Source of the DNA: Novosphingobium sp.
GTDB taxonomy: Bacteria > Pseudomonadota > Alphaproteobacteria > Sphingomonadales > Sphingomonadaceae
DNA length: 64,000 nt
Direction of reading: 5' to 3'
Assembly: GCA_016719755.1 (NCBI GenBank)
Contig: JADJYM010000016.1
Coordinates: forward strand, 124,001-188,000
Part shown: piece by piece, positions 48,927 through 56,628 of the stretch
Position numbering within the stretch: the stretch's first letter is position 1
Layout: each line of letters starts with the position of its first letter
Position numbers and translations under genes: made by a program
The notes under the pieces: model-generated
What the model was told of the DNA's origin: nothing
Seen by the model: only the letters and a program-made list of their open reading frames with translations
The model's database searches: none

Positions 48927-50588
48927 ATGATCCCCCAGCCCGATTTCCGCCCGACCATCCCCGGCCTGATCGCCGAGTTCACCCGGCGCTTCGGGGATGT
49001 CGATGCGCTGGTCCGTGAAGGCCGGCACATCACGTTCCGTCAACTGAACGAACGGTCGGCAATGATGGCGCGCGCGCTGCTGGCACAGGGCGTCACCAAG
49101 GGTTCCCGCATCGCGATTCTCGCGCCTCCGTGCCCGGAATTCGTCGTTGCCGTGCTTGCCGCCGGGCGGATCGGGGCGCTGGCAGGACCGCTCAGCACGC
49201 TTTACCAGGCGCCGGAGCTGGCCTGGGTCCTGGCCAATGCCGAATTTGACCACCTGATCGTCGCCGACAGCTTCCTGCGGCATGACTACCTGACCCGGCT
49301 GGAAGGGGCCCTGCCCGGGCTGGCCGGGTGCGCCGGTGCCCCGCTTCATCTCGATGCCGCGCCACGCCTGCGCTCGGTCCACGTGATCGGTGAGGCCAGT
49401 CGGCCCTGGTCACGGCCGTTTGCGGAACTGCTGCAAGGCAGCGAAACGGTCAGCCCGGCCATGCTGGCCGCGATAGAGGACCTGGTCACCCCGGCCGATC
49501 CGTTCTGCATCATCCACACATCAGGCAGCACGGCCAATCCCAAGGGCGTGATCCACGGGCACGGACCGCTGGTGCGCCATGCCTGGCAGATGGGCACCAC
49601 CGCCAATCCGTTCGGCCCCGGCGACAGGGTAATCACCACGCGGGCGATGTTCTGGGTGGCGGGCTTTGTCGCCACGCTGTTCTACGCGCTGAACACCGGC
49701 GCCTGCCTGATCACCACCAACGATGGCTCGCCCGGAAATGTCGTCCGGCTGGTCGAGGAAGAGGGCGCCACTGGCCTGGCCGGGGATTCCGGCTGGTTCG
49801 ATGTGCTGCGCGATTCGGCCGAGTTCAAGGCGGCCGGGCTCGATGCGGTGCGGCTGAACATGGACACTGCCGGGCTCGCCCGCAGCGGGCGCTTCCTGAG
49901 CGATCAGCTGGAGCGGCGCTATGGCGCGCCGGTCCACCATCCCAACGCCCGCTTCGCCCGGACCTTCGGGATGACCGAGACGCTGGGCGGGCACACCTCC
50001 GCCCGCTACGACGAACTGCTGCCCGAAGACCGGCCAAGCTGGCAGGGCCGGGCCATGCCGGGGGTGGACCTGAAGATCGTCGATCCCGAAACCCGCCAGC
50101 CCCTCCCGCCGGGCGAAGTCGGCGAACTGCTGGTGCGCGGTTATTGCCTGATGCTGGGTCTGAACGGGGTTGAGCGGCATGACACCTTCGACGCGGAAGG
50201 CTTCTATGCCACCGGCGATCTCTGTGTGCTCGACGCCGAAGGCTACCTCAAGTTCGAGGCGCGGCTAGGCGAGATGCTCAAGATCCACGGGGCAAACGTC
50301 GCCCCGCTGGAAGTCGAGCTGGCCCTGACCGGGCTGCTGGGGATCGAGAAAGCGGGCGTCACCGCCGTGGAGCATGACGGCGACACCCTGCTCGTCGCCG
50401 CGGTGCTGATGGCCCCGGGCCGCGAACTGGACGAAGCGGCAGTGATTGCCGGTCTCAGGACCCGGCTCTCCTCGTTCAAGGTGCCAAGACGGATCGTTGC
50501 GCTGACCGTGGCCACCATGCCCATGACCGGTTCCGGGAAGGTCAAGAAGCGCGAACTGACGGAACTTCTATCTAACCTGGTTATATAG
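48927..50588 (+). CDS. AMP-forming acyl-CoA synthetase (ligase)
   Basis: A 553-residue ANL-superfamily ligase. HTSGSTANPKG is at 197-207, FGMTETLGG near 349-357 supplies the adenylate contacts, and YATGDLCVLDAEGYLKF and a C-terminal Lys in TGSGKVKKREL are the hinge and catalytic lysine. The sequence is most like cyclohexanecarboxylate/fatty-acid-CoA ligases of the short hydrophobic type. It is the third ligase in the window and stands alone on the plus strand, divergent from the CYP101-like P450 gene, so P450 and ligase may be co-regulated. The stop codon lies in the AT-rich control region of the next gene. Confidence 0.9.
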   Translation: MIPQPDFRPTIPGLIAEFTRRFGDVDALVREGRHITFRQLNERSAMMARALLAQGVTKGSRIAILAPPCPEFVVAVLAAGRIGALAGPLSTLYQAPELAWVLANAEFDHLIVADSFLRHDYLTRLEGALPGLAGCAGAPLHLDAAPRLRSVHVIGEASRPWSRPFAELLQGSETVSPAMLAAIEDLVTPADPFCIIHTSGSTANPKGVIHGHGPLVRHAWQMGTTANPFGPGDRVITTRAMFWVAGFVATLFYALNTGACLITTNDGSPGNVVRLVEEEGATGLAGDSGWFDVLRDSAEFKAAGLDAVRLNMDTAGLARSGRFLSDQLERRYGAPVHHPNARFARTFGMTETLGGHTSARYDELLPEDRPSWQGRAMPGVDLKIVDPETRQPLPPGEVGELLVRGYCLMLGLNGVERHDTFDAEGFYATGDLCVLDAEGYLKFEARLGEMLKIHGANVAPLEVELALTGLLGIEKAGVTAVEHDGDTLLVAAVLMAPGRELDEAAVIAGLRTRLSSFKVPRRIVALTVATMPMTGSGKVKKRELTELLSNLVI

Positions 50589-50611
50589 GTTCCGCATTTA
50601 ATCATATATAG
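50582..50611. promoter_or_regulatory. AT-rich control region with repeated TATATAG before the MaoC-type gene
   Basis: TATATAG occurs at 50582-50588 and again at 50605-50611, 23 bases apart, about two helical turns. AATCATATATA at 50600-50610 also matches the inverse of the element at 40170-40180, and TTGACT follows at 50614 as a possible -35 box. This stretch is a likely promoter or operator for the downstream gene. Confidence 0.3.
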
Positions 50612-50683
50612 AATTGACTTGATTCCTTCGCGTGACGTGGGCATGGATTCGTCCATCAAAGCGAGCTGACAAAGAGGAACGAC

Positions 50684-51937
50684 ATGGCAGACGCGCCAAA
50701 GAAGGATTTGCCCGACACCTATGGCATCCTGACCGACGAAGGGATCGAGAAGCTCAGGCAGCGGATCGGCATCCAGGTCAACAAGCCCACTCCGCCGCAC
50801 AACTACGAAGTGACCTGGGACGGCACCCGCCACTTCGCCTTCGGCTATGGTGACGACAATCCGCTGTGGTGCGACAGGCATTACGGCGAAAGCACCCGCT
50901 GGGGCGGGCTGATCGCCCCGCCGAACTTCCTCTACACCATGGGCGAATCCGATGCCCCGCCGATCACGCCCGAAGTGAAGGCGCTGATGAAGGGCGATCC
51001 ACTGGCAGGCCTTGGCTCCTATCAGGCGCAGATGGAATTCGAATGGTGGCGCCCGCTGCGCCTGGGTGACAGCCTGAAGCAGCGGTTCGCCCTGATTGGC
51101 GTACAGGTGAACGAGAAAAGCGGCTTTGCTGGCCGCACCGTCTCGGAAATCAACGGCTATATCTACCGCAACCAGAACGACGAGCTGCACGCCATCCAGC
51201 GCGGCACCTGGATTCGTGCCGAGCGCCACGCCTCGAAGGAAAAGAAGAAGGAATATGACCTTCCGACCCCCTATTCGAAGGAATACCTCGCCGAGATCGA
51301 CGCTTGCTATGCCGCTGAAAAGCTGCGCGGTGCGGAAACCCGCTACTGGGAAGACGTGGTCGAGGGCGAGGACATGCAGACCATCGTCCGCGGTCCGCTG
51401 CGTACCAGCGACATCGTGATCTGGCACATCGGCTGGGGCATGCAGCTGACCCCGCCGGGCGCGTTCCGCCAATCGTACAAGATCCGCGCCAAGGTGCCGG
51501 GGCTCTACACCCCGAACGCGCTCAACGTCCCCGACACCGTGCAGCGCCTGCACTGGGAAAAGGACTGGGCGAACGAACTGGGGATCCCCATCCCCTACGA
51601 TTACGGCGGCCTGCGCGAGACCTTCCTGACCAACACCATCACCAACTGGATGGGCGACGATGGCTGGCTGTGGAAGCTCTCCTGCCAGCACCGCAAGTTC
51701 GTCTACACTGGCGACACCTACTGGATCAAAGGCAAGGTCCGCAAGAAAGTGCAGGAGGAGGGCCGCAACGAGGTTCACCTCGACGTGTGGGTCGAAAACC
51801 AGCACGGCACCGTCGTCACCCCCGGCAATGCGGTGGTCCTGCTGCCGACCCGGGGCAAGCCGGTCGAATTGCCGAAACCCGCCGCCGAGGATATCGACGC
51901 AATGTACGCGCACGAGGTTGAACGGCTGCGCCAGTAA
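50684..51937 (+). CDS. MaoC-type acyl dehydratase with N-terminal FAS1-like hotdog
   Basis: A 417-residue double-hotdog protein. The N-terminal part (about 20-175) resembles the MaoC-like/FAS1-like dehydratase domain, with FGYGDDNPLWCDRHYG near 53-68 supplying the Asp of the R-hydratase motif. The C-terminal part (about 215-400) is a second hotdog with YWEDVVEGED. Proteins of this type hydrate enoyl-CoAs that are too bulky for crotonases, as in steroid side-chain breakdown. GAGGA lies before the ATG. The gene is followed by a strong hairpin and an enoyl-CoA hydratase gene. Which hotdog is catalytic cannot be decided by eye. Confidence 0.82.
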   Translation: MADAPKKDLPDTYGILTDEGIEKLRQRIGIQVNKPTPPHNYEVTWDGTRHFAFGYGDDNPLWCDRHYGESTRWGGLIAPPNFLYTMGESDAPPITPEVKALMKGDPLAGLGSYQAQMEFEWWRPLRLGDSLKQRFALIGVQVNEKSGFAGRTVSEINGYIYRNQNDELHAIQRGTWIRAERHASKEKKKEYDLPTPYSKEYLAEIDACYAAEKLRGAETRYWEDVVEGEDMQTIVRGPLRTSDIVIWHIGWGMQLTPPGAFRQSYKIRAKVPGLYTPNALNVPDTVQRLHWEKDWANELGIPIPYDYGGLRETFLTNTITNWMGDDGWLWKLSCQHRKFVYTGDTYWIKGKVRKKVQEEGRNEVHLDVWVENQHGTVVTPGNAVVLLPTRGKPVELPKPAAEDIDAMYAHEVERLRQ

Positions 51938-51967
51938 TCGGCGCGCCAACGCGCTTGACGGACCAAT

Positions 51968-52000
51968 GCGCCGCCGTTCCCGTTCCGGGAGCGGCGGCGC
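51968..52000 (+). terminator. very strong GC hairpin between the MaoC-type and crotonase genes
   Basis: A 15-bp stem, GCGCCGCCGTTCCCG paired with CGGGAGCGGCGGCGC with one G-T wobble, closes a three-base loop. No T-run follows. It lies 31 bases after the MaoC-type gene stop and ends four bases before a possible ATG of the next gene, so it could terminate, attenuate, or protect the upstream message. Confidence 0.45.
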
Positions 52001-52019
52001 TGCGATGAATGGATACCCT

Positions 52020-52793
52020 ATGGATTACCAGTATATCCGCTATGAAACCCGCGGTCCGGTTGCGATTCTCACCTACGACCGGCAGGAACGCCGCAACGCG
52101 TGGAGCCCGGAACTCTACCGCGAGGCCGAGCACGCGATCGAACGCGCCAATGCCGACGATGCCGTGGGCGCAATCGTGCTGACCCACGAAGGCGCGATCT
52201 TCTGCGCCGGAACCGATTTCAAGGGCGAACCGGAAATCGATCCCGAAACCGGCCGCAAGCTCAACATCGCGCAGATCTGCATGATGCAGGACAAGAGCTG
52301 GATCCACCTGCTCGAACGGTCCAAACCGGTGGTCGCGGCGATCCACGGCACGGCGATGGGCCTGGGCATCACCCAGTTGCTTCCGGTCGATATCCGGATC
52401 GGGGGGGAAAGCTCGATCTGGAGCTTCCCGTTCATCGCGCTGGGTTACATGCCGGAACTGGGATGCACCGCCCTGCTCCCCCGCCTGGTCGGCTATGGCC
52501 GCGCGCTCGACCTGGTGCTGACCTCGCAGAAGCTGACCGCGCAGGAAGCGAAGGAGATCGGCCTGATCACCCGCGTCGTGCCCGATGGCCAGGTGCTGGA
52601 CGAGGCGCTGGCCGTGGCCGAACAGCTTGCCGCCGCGCCGCGCCTGCAGATGCAGCTGACCCGCAAGCTGTTCCGCGAGAACGCCCTGCAGGCAGACGTC
52701 AACGCCTACCTCCAGAACGAAACCGATGCCTTCATCGAAATGCTCCGCGCCGCCAAAAAGGCGCGCGAGGCGTCGGCTGCCGCGAAGGTCTGA
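52020..52793 (+). CDS. enoyl-CoA hydratase/isomerase family protein
   Basis: A 257-residue crotonase: FCAGTD at 61-66 and HGTAMGLGIT at 109-118 form the oxyanion hole, and Glu146 in YMPELGC occupies a classical catalytic glutamate position. The start at 52020 is preferred because the ATG at 52005 lies four bases after a strong hairpin and has no ribosome site. The C-terminus ends in a lysine/alanine-rich helix. It follows the MaoC-type gene, so the two may hydrate successive or alternative enoyl-CoA intermediates. The stop codon lies within another hairpin. Confidence 0.88.
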   Translation: MDYQYIRYETRGPVAILTYDRQERRNAWSPELYREAEHAIERANADDAVGAIVLTHEGAIFCAGTDFKGEPEIDPETGRKLNIAQICMMQDKSWIHLLERSKPVVAAIHGTAMGLGITQLLPVDIRIGGESSIWSFPFIALGYMPELGCTALLPRLVGYGRALDLVLTSQKLTAQEAKEIGLITRVVPDGQVLDEALAVAEQLAAAPRLQMQLTRKLFRENALQADVNAYLQNETDAFIEMLRAAKKAREASAAAKV

Positions 52794-52816
52794 CCGTCAC
52801 TTCAGGGTGACGGTCA
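52791..52816 (+). terminator. hairpin at the end of the crotonase gene
   Basis: TGACCGTCAC and GTGACGGTCA form a perfect 10-bp stem around six bases, starting at the crotonase stop codon. Without a T-run it is only a possible terminator; it overlaps the remnant arylsulfatase tail on the other strand. Confidence 0.35.
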
Positions 52817-52886
52817 CCTTCAGGTCGGAACCCGTATAGCGACCGGGGACGCGGTAGTCCTCGGCCACCGGGGTTCGGGTGCGCGA
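52797..52886 (-). pseudogene. C-terminal scrap of an arylsulfatase
   Basis: Twenty-nine codons before a TGA read RTRTPVAEDYRVPGRYTG and then a DLKVTVTLK end. This is the pattern of the last beta-hairpin of alkaline-phosphatase-fold arylsulfatases (TPVxxDYxVPxxFTG then KVTVxL). The frame is closed immediately upstream by a stop, so only the tail remains. Identification rests on this short motif and is tentative. It lies beside a wrecked TonB receptor, and sulfatase/receptor pairs are common in sphingomonads, so both may come from one lost locus. Confidence 0.4.
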
Positions 52887-52977
52887 TCATGATATGCGTT
52901 TCCTTCTCGACGCAAGCGGGCCGGCAAGCCGCCTGTGCTTTCCGGCCCGCCGCTTGGTCAGAGATGCTGCGGCGCGC

Positions 52978-53854
52978 TTACTGCGCGTCGCTGCCGAAAC
53001 GGTACTTCAGGCTGAAGCCCCACATCCGCGGCGGCGCATAGATGTTGGCCAGTACGCCGACCGAAGAACGCTGCATCAGGTTGTTGGTGCCGATCCGGTA
53101 GAGCTTGTCGGTCACATTGGTGACGAAGAAGCCGAGATCGACCGGCTGACCGCCGACGTTCTTCCAGTCGACATTGAGGTCGAGCGTGGTCTTGCCCGGC
53201 TCGATCGATTCAGGATTGAGCGCCGAGGTGTCGGTCAGCGCCAGACTCGACTGGTGGAACAGCCGCCCCCCGAACGTGATCTTGCCAAGGCTTTCGTCCA
53301 GCGGCAGCGTGTAGGTCAGGGTCAGGGCATACTGCCATTCGGGCACCGAGTTGAACCGGTTGGCCGAGTACAAGCCGATCGTGGTCGTCTGCGTCGGATC
53401 GCAGGGATTGCCCACCGCGGGCGGGGTCTGCGCATCGAACTTGGCGCTGGGGGAAGTTGGGGGCCGGGGGGGGGGCTTGGGGGGGGGGGGGGGGGGCTTG
53501 GGCGGGGGTCGGGCTGAGGTAGGTGTTCTGCTCGGAATGAACGGTATCGCGGGTATAGCGCAGGCCACCGTTGAGCTTGAACTGGTCGGTGCCCGGGCAG
53601 GCCGAATGGCAGGTCAGGATCGCCGCGCCATTGGAAGCGGCAAAGTTGCCGGCCTGGTCTTCCTTTTCGCGGACATAGCCGAAGATGTTCTTCAGCTGGA
53701 TGTCATCGGTCGGGTCGATCGCGGTCGCGTTGGTGACGCAAAGGTTCTTGCGATTGCTGTAGGATTCATCGACCCATGATAGCGCGCGCGGCCCCCGCGC
53801 GTTTTGCGCGGTAAGCTGCGCCTGCATTGAGGCGGCATAGGCCGTCGGCGACAT
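52978..53854 (-). pseudogene. fragmentary TonB-dependent receptor, frameshifted at poly-G tracts
   Basis: Pieces of a receptor barrel lie in two reading frames. Upstream on the minus strand are MSPTAYAASMQAQLTAQNARG, LKNIFGYVREKEDQAG and GLRYTRDTVHSEQNTYLS. After the G-rich tracts near 53461-53508 the other frame continues with TTIGLYSANRFNSVPEWQY and the true C-terminus WGFSLKYRFGSDAQ. Signal peptide, plug and most of the barrel are missing: only about 45 residues separate NIFGY from GLRYTRD, where intact receptors have well over 100. Both deletion and frameshift are therefore present, and the gene cannot make a working receptor. The poly-G stretch may be a sequencing or assembly fault rather than real DNA. 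Confidence 0.8.
53455..53510. repeat. poly-G low-complexity stretch with runs of 10 and 18 G
   Basis: Runs of ten G (53466-53475) and eighteen G (53479-53496), separated by CTT, stand in an otherwise ordinary coding-derived sequence. Such runs are rare even in GC-rich genomes. They are a known artefact of two-colour short-read chemistry, where no signal is called as G. The frame of the TonB receptor remnant changes exactly here. Confidence 0.85.
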
Positions 53855-53913
53855 CTCGGCAGCACCACGTGGCCATCGCGCCGCCGCGATGCGCGCCGAA
53901 GAGGCCAGTGGCA

Positions 53914-54036
53914 GCCTTGGCGCAGGTGCCTGACCATGTCGGCGCCGACATTGCCGCGGAACCGGGCCAGCGCGGCGAGACGATCCGGCTGAAGGAGCAG
54001 GGCCGGTCGTTCTTCGGTGGCGAGCCATTCAATTGA
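53914..54036 (+). pseudogene. unassigned C-terminal coding fragment
   Basis: A plus-strand frame reads VAALAQVPDHVGADIAAEPG and then QRGETIRLKEQGRSFFGGE before a stop at 54034-54036. It has a protein-like composition and no start or ribosome site of its own. It begins close to where homology to the minus-strand TonB receptor stops (about 53855), as expected if a deletion joined the inside of two convergent genes. I do not recognise the family. The crotonase gene begins 59 bases later. Confidence 0.3.
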
Positions 54037-54095
54037 GCCTTGCCAGCCGGTTCCGCCGCCGCCAACAGACCTGCAAACATTCAGAGGAAGAGGCG

Positions 54096-54893
54096 ATGAC
54101 GGAACAGGTGATCACGATCGAGAACCGGGGCGCGGTGGAGGTGGTGAGCCTCAACCGGCCGGACCGGCTCAATGCCATGAACGAGCCGCTGATCCGGGCG
54201 CTGCTCGACTATTTTACCGGCCTCAACGAGCGGCATGACGTGCGCGTGGTGGTGCTGCGGGCAGAGGGCCGCGCGTTCTGCGCCGGGCTGGACCTCACCG
54301 GCTGGCAGCGCGACGGGGATAGCGGCCCGGTCCATCAGGGCTGGCGCACCCAGCGCATGATCGCGGCGGTGATGCAGGCCATGCGCAAATGCCCGCAGCC
54401 GATCATCGCCTGCGCCCAGGGCCCGGCCTGCGGCGGCGGCTTCTCGCTGCTGCTGGCGAGCGACGTGCGCTATGCCGCGCCCGACATCCGGATGAACGCG
54501 GCCTACATCAAGATCGGCCTTGGCGGCTGCGACATGGGCGCGAGCTATTTCCTGCCGCGCCTGGTCGGCAGTTCGGTGGCCAGCGAATACCTGCTGACCG
54601 GCAAGTTCATGACCGCCGACAAGGCGCTGGCCTGCGGCTTGGTCAGCGAAGTGCTGCCGCACGAGGACCTGCTGGGCAAGGCGCTGTCGCTCGCCGATGA
54701 GATGCTGCTGACCTCGCCGATGGGGCTGCGGCTGACCAAGGACGCGCTCAATCTCAACATCGACGCGGCCTCGATGGAGCACGCCTTCGGGCTGGAGGAC
54801 CGGCAGCAGATCCTGCTTTCGCAGACCGCCGATTCGGTCGAGGCCCGCAATGCCTTCCTTGAAAAGCGCGCGCCGGTCTGGGGCAACCGCTGA
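54096..54893 (+). CDS. enoyl-CoA hydratase/isomerase family protein
   Basis: A 265-residue crotonase with FCAGLD at 61-66 and QGPACGGGFS at 108-117 for the oxyanion hole. The segment LGGCDMGASYFLPR (142-155) carries Asp146 where the classical hydratase has glutamate, which marks a distinct crotonase subgroup common in steroid- and cyclohexane-degrading bacteria. GAGGAAGAGG precedes the ATG. A second crotonase gene follows with a 1-base TGATG overlap, so two different crotonases are made from one message, perhaps a hydratase and an isomerase or ring-cleaving hydrolase. Confidence 0.9.
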   Translation: MTEQVITIENRGAVEVVSLNRPDRLNAMNEPLIRALLDYFTGLNERHDVRVVVLRAEGRAFCAGLDLTGWQRDGDSGPVHQGWRTQRMIAAVMQAMRKCPQPIIACAQGPACGGGFSLLLASDVRYAAPDIRMNAAYIKIGLGGCDMGASYFLPRLVGSSVASEYLLTGKFMTADKALACGLVSEVLPHEDLLGKALSLADEMLLTSPMGLRLTKDALNLNIDAASMEHAFGLEDRQQILLSQTADSVEARNAFLEKRAPVWGNR

Positions 54894-55624
54894 TGGAACC
54901 GCTGGTCCGGTTCGAGCAGCGCGGCGGCGTGGGCGTGCTGACGCTCAGCCGCGCCGACAAGCGCAACGCGCTCAACCTTGCGCTGTGGGGCGAGCTTGAG
55001 GCGCACCTCGCGACGATCGAGGCGCTGGGCGAAGCGCTGGGCGCGGTGGTGCTGCGCGCCGCCGGGCCGGTGTTCTGCGCGGGCAATGACCTGAAGGAGC
55101 GGGGCATTGCCGCCCCGCGCGCCAATTACCAGGCCTCCATCGTCACGCGGCTGGCCAGCCTGCCGCAGCCGGTGATCGTCGCCGTCCAGGGCGGGTGCTT
55201 CACCGGCGGGCTGGAACTGGCGCTGGCGGGCGACATTATCCTGGCGGGAGAAAGTGCCAGCTTTGCCGATACCCACGGCAAGTTCGCGCTGGTGCCGGTC
55301 TGGGGGATGAGCCAGCGCCTGCCGCGCCGGGTCGGCCAATGGAAAGCGCGCGAGATCAGCTTTACCGGCCTGCCGGTGAGCGGCGTCGAAGCCGCCCGGA
55401 TCGGCCTGGCCAACGCTTGCGTGCCCGATGCCGAACTGGAAGCGCGGACCATGGAAATGGCCGAGGCGATCGCCGCGCAGAGCCGCCATTCGGTCTTCGC
55501 CTACAAGCGGCTCTACACCGCCCAGGCCGACCTGCCGCTGGAGGCGGGGCTGGCCTATGAGATCGTCAACAGCGCGGGCGTCGGCCCGGACATGGCAGAG
55601 CGGGTTTCGGGCCGGTTTGGCTGA
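54893..55624 (+). CDS. crotonase-family protein
   Basis: A 243-residue crotonase. FCAGND at 61-66 and QGGCFTGGLELA at 99-110 build the oxyanion hole, and the segment FALVPVWGMSQRLPR (131-145) has tryptophan and no acidic residue in the region of the second classical glutamate. A function other than simple hydration, such as isomerisation, dehalogenation or hydrolysis, is therefore possible. The minus-strand gene at 55826 encodes a protein with a very similar GxxPGWGLSQKL segment, so the two are related. A terminator-like hairpin follows 13 bases after the stop. Confidence 0.88.
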   Translation: MEPLVRFEQRGGVGVLTLSRADKRNALNLALWGELEAHLATIEALGEALGAVVLRAAGPVFCAGNDLKERGIAAPRANYQASIVTRLASLPQPVIVAVQGGCFTGGLELALAGDIILAGESASFADTHGKFALVPVWGMSQRLPRRVGQWKAREISFTGLPVSGVEAARIGLANACVPDAELEARTMEMAEAIAAQSRHSVFAYKRLYTAQADLPLEAGLAYEIVNSAGVGPDMAERVSGRFG

Positions 55625-55637
55625 ACGGGTGGACACA

Positions 55638-55660
55638 CTGGACACTGTCCAGAGACTTTT
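55638..55660 (+). terminator. rho-independent-type terminator after the crotonase pair
   Basis: CTGGAC and GTCCAG form a perfect 6-bp stem around ACT, followed by AGACTTTT. It lies 13 bases after the second crotonase stop, a normal position. Confidence 0.5.
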
Positions 55661-55799
55661 GTCGGCCCGGGCCAGACCTGCCTGAATTCAGCCACTTGCA
55701 GGCGGGATTGACAGTTTCAAGGAGCCGCCCGGGTTTACCCGATCGCGGCCCTGTAGGAAACCGGTGGGCGCACGAACCGCCCCGATGAAGCCGCCAGCG

Positions 55800-55820
55800 A
55801 TCCCGGGTCACGCCCGGGAT
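55800..55820 (-). terminator. hairpin ATCCCGGG-TCACG-CCCGGGAT after a minus-strand crotonase
   Basis: A perfect 8-bp stem with a five-base loop lies five bases past the minus-strand crotonase stop. The sequence, with its GATGACG flank, has the look of a dispersed intergenic repeat of GC-rich proteobacteria, and it may serve as a terminator. The other 160 bases between the convergent crotonase genes hold no recognisable gene. Confidence 0.4.
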
Positions 55821-55825
55821 GACGG

Positions 55826-56599
55826 TTAGCCCTTCTGTTCGCGCCCGCGTTCCATCACCGCGAGCCGCCGCGCTTCGACCTCTTCCTTGTCGACCTGGCT
55901 GTTGGCGGCGGTGCTTCTGGCGTTTTCCAGCGCCATGCCTTCACCGAAACTCAGCGCATAGCCTTCGTCAATCAGCGCCTTGTAGGCCTGGACCATGCCC
56001 GGATCGGCGGTGGCGATGTCGGCCGCAAGCTGTTTCGCCGCGCCCAGCAGTTCGTCCGCCGGGACCACGCGGTTGAGCAGGCCCCAGGCGCAGGCAGTCT
56101 GCGCATCAAGGAAATTGCCGGACAGCGACAGTTCCTTGGCGCGGGAAATGCCGATCATCCGCGCCAGCTTCTGCGACAGGCCCCAGCCCGGCATGATCCC
56201 GACGCGGGCATGGGTATCGGCGAAGCGCGCGTTCTCCGATCCGATCAGGATGTCGCAGGCCAGCGCCACTTCGAACCCGCCGGTGATGGCAACGCCGTTG
56301 ATCGCGCCGATCACCGGCTTGCGGCACTGCTCGATCGCCTTGACCGGGTTGGCCAGCGCTTCGCTGGCATTGGCCGCGCCCAGTCCTTCCACCCCCAGTT
56401 CCTTGAGATCGAGCCCGGCGGTGAAGGCGCGCGTGCCCGCCCCGGTCAGCACCACGGCGCGGATCCGCTCCTCGCCGTCAAGCTCCTTCATCACCTGCGC
56501 CAGCTGCGCGCGCAGCCCGCGCGACAGGGCGTTCATCGCCTCGGGGCGGTTCATCGTCACCACTGCGACGGGGCCGTCGCGTTCCACAGTAACCAGCAT
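55826..56599 (-). CDS. enoyl-CoA hydratase/isomerase family protein
   Basis: A 257-residue crotonase. FTAGLD at 59-64 replaces the commoner FCAGxD; NGVAITGGFE at 101-110 completes the oxyanion hole, and IMPGWGLSQKL follows at 135-145. This WG-containing loop is shared with the crotonase at 54893, so both belong to the same non-classical subgroup. ATG 56599 has AAGGA upstream. It is the last gene of a minus-strand operon (nitronate-monooxygenase-like, SDR, metallo-hydrolase, crotonase), 29 bases after the metallo-hydrolase gene. Confidence 0.88.
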   Translation of the reverse strand: MLVTVERDGPVAVVTMNRPEAMNALSRGLRAQLAQVMKELDGEERIRAVVLTGAGTRAFTAGLDLKELGVEGLGAANASEALANPVKAIEQCRKPVIGAINGVAITGGFEVALACDILIGSENARFADTHARVGIMPGWGLSQKLARMIGISRAKELSLSGNFLDAQTACAWGLLNRVVPADELLGAAKQLAADIATADPGMVQAYKALIDEGYALSFGEGMALENARSTAANSQVDKEEVEARRLAVMERGREQKG

Positions 56600-56628
56600 G
56601 TGTGCATCCTTATCGCTGTTCGGGAAAC

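Noticed and set aside
53455-53510. Poly-G tract read as phase-variable contingency locus
   Set aside because: The receptor is also truncated and internally deleted, so slippage could not restore function; an artefact or decayed gene is simpler.
53827-54036. Plus-strand frame from a TTG at 53827 as a small gene
   Set aside because: No ribosome site, the first half overlaps the receptor remnant and looks non-coding; only the last 40 codons look like a protein end, so it was listed as a fragment.
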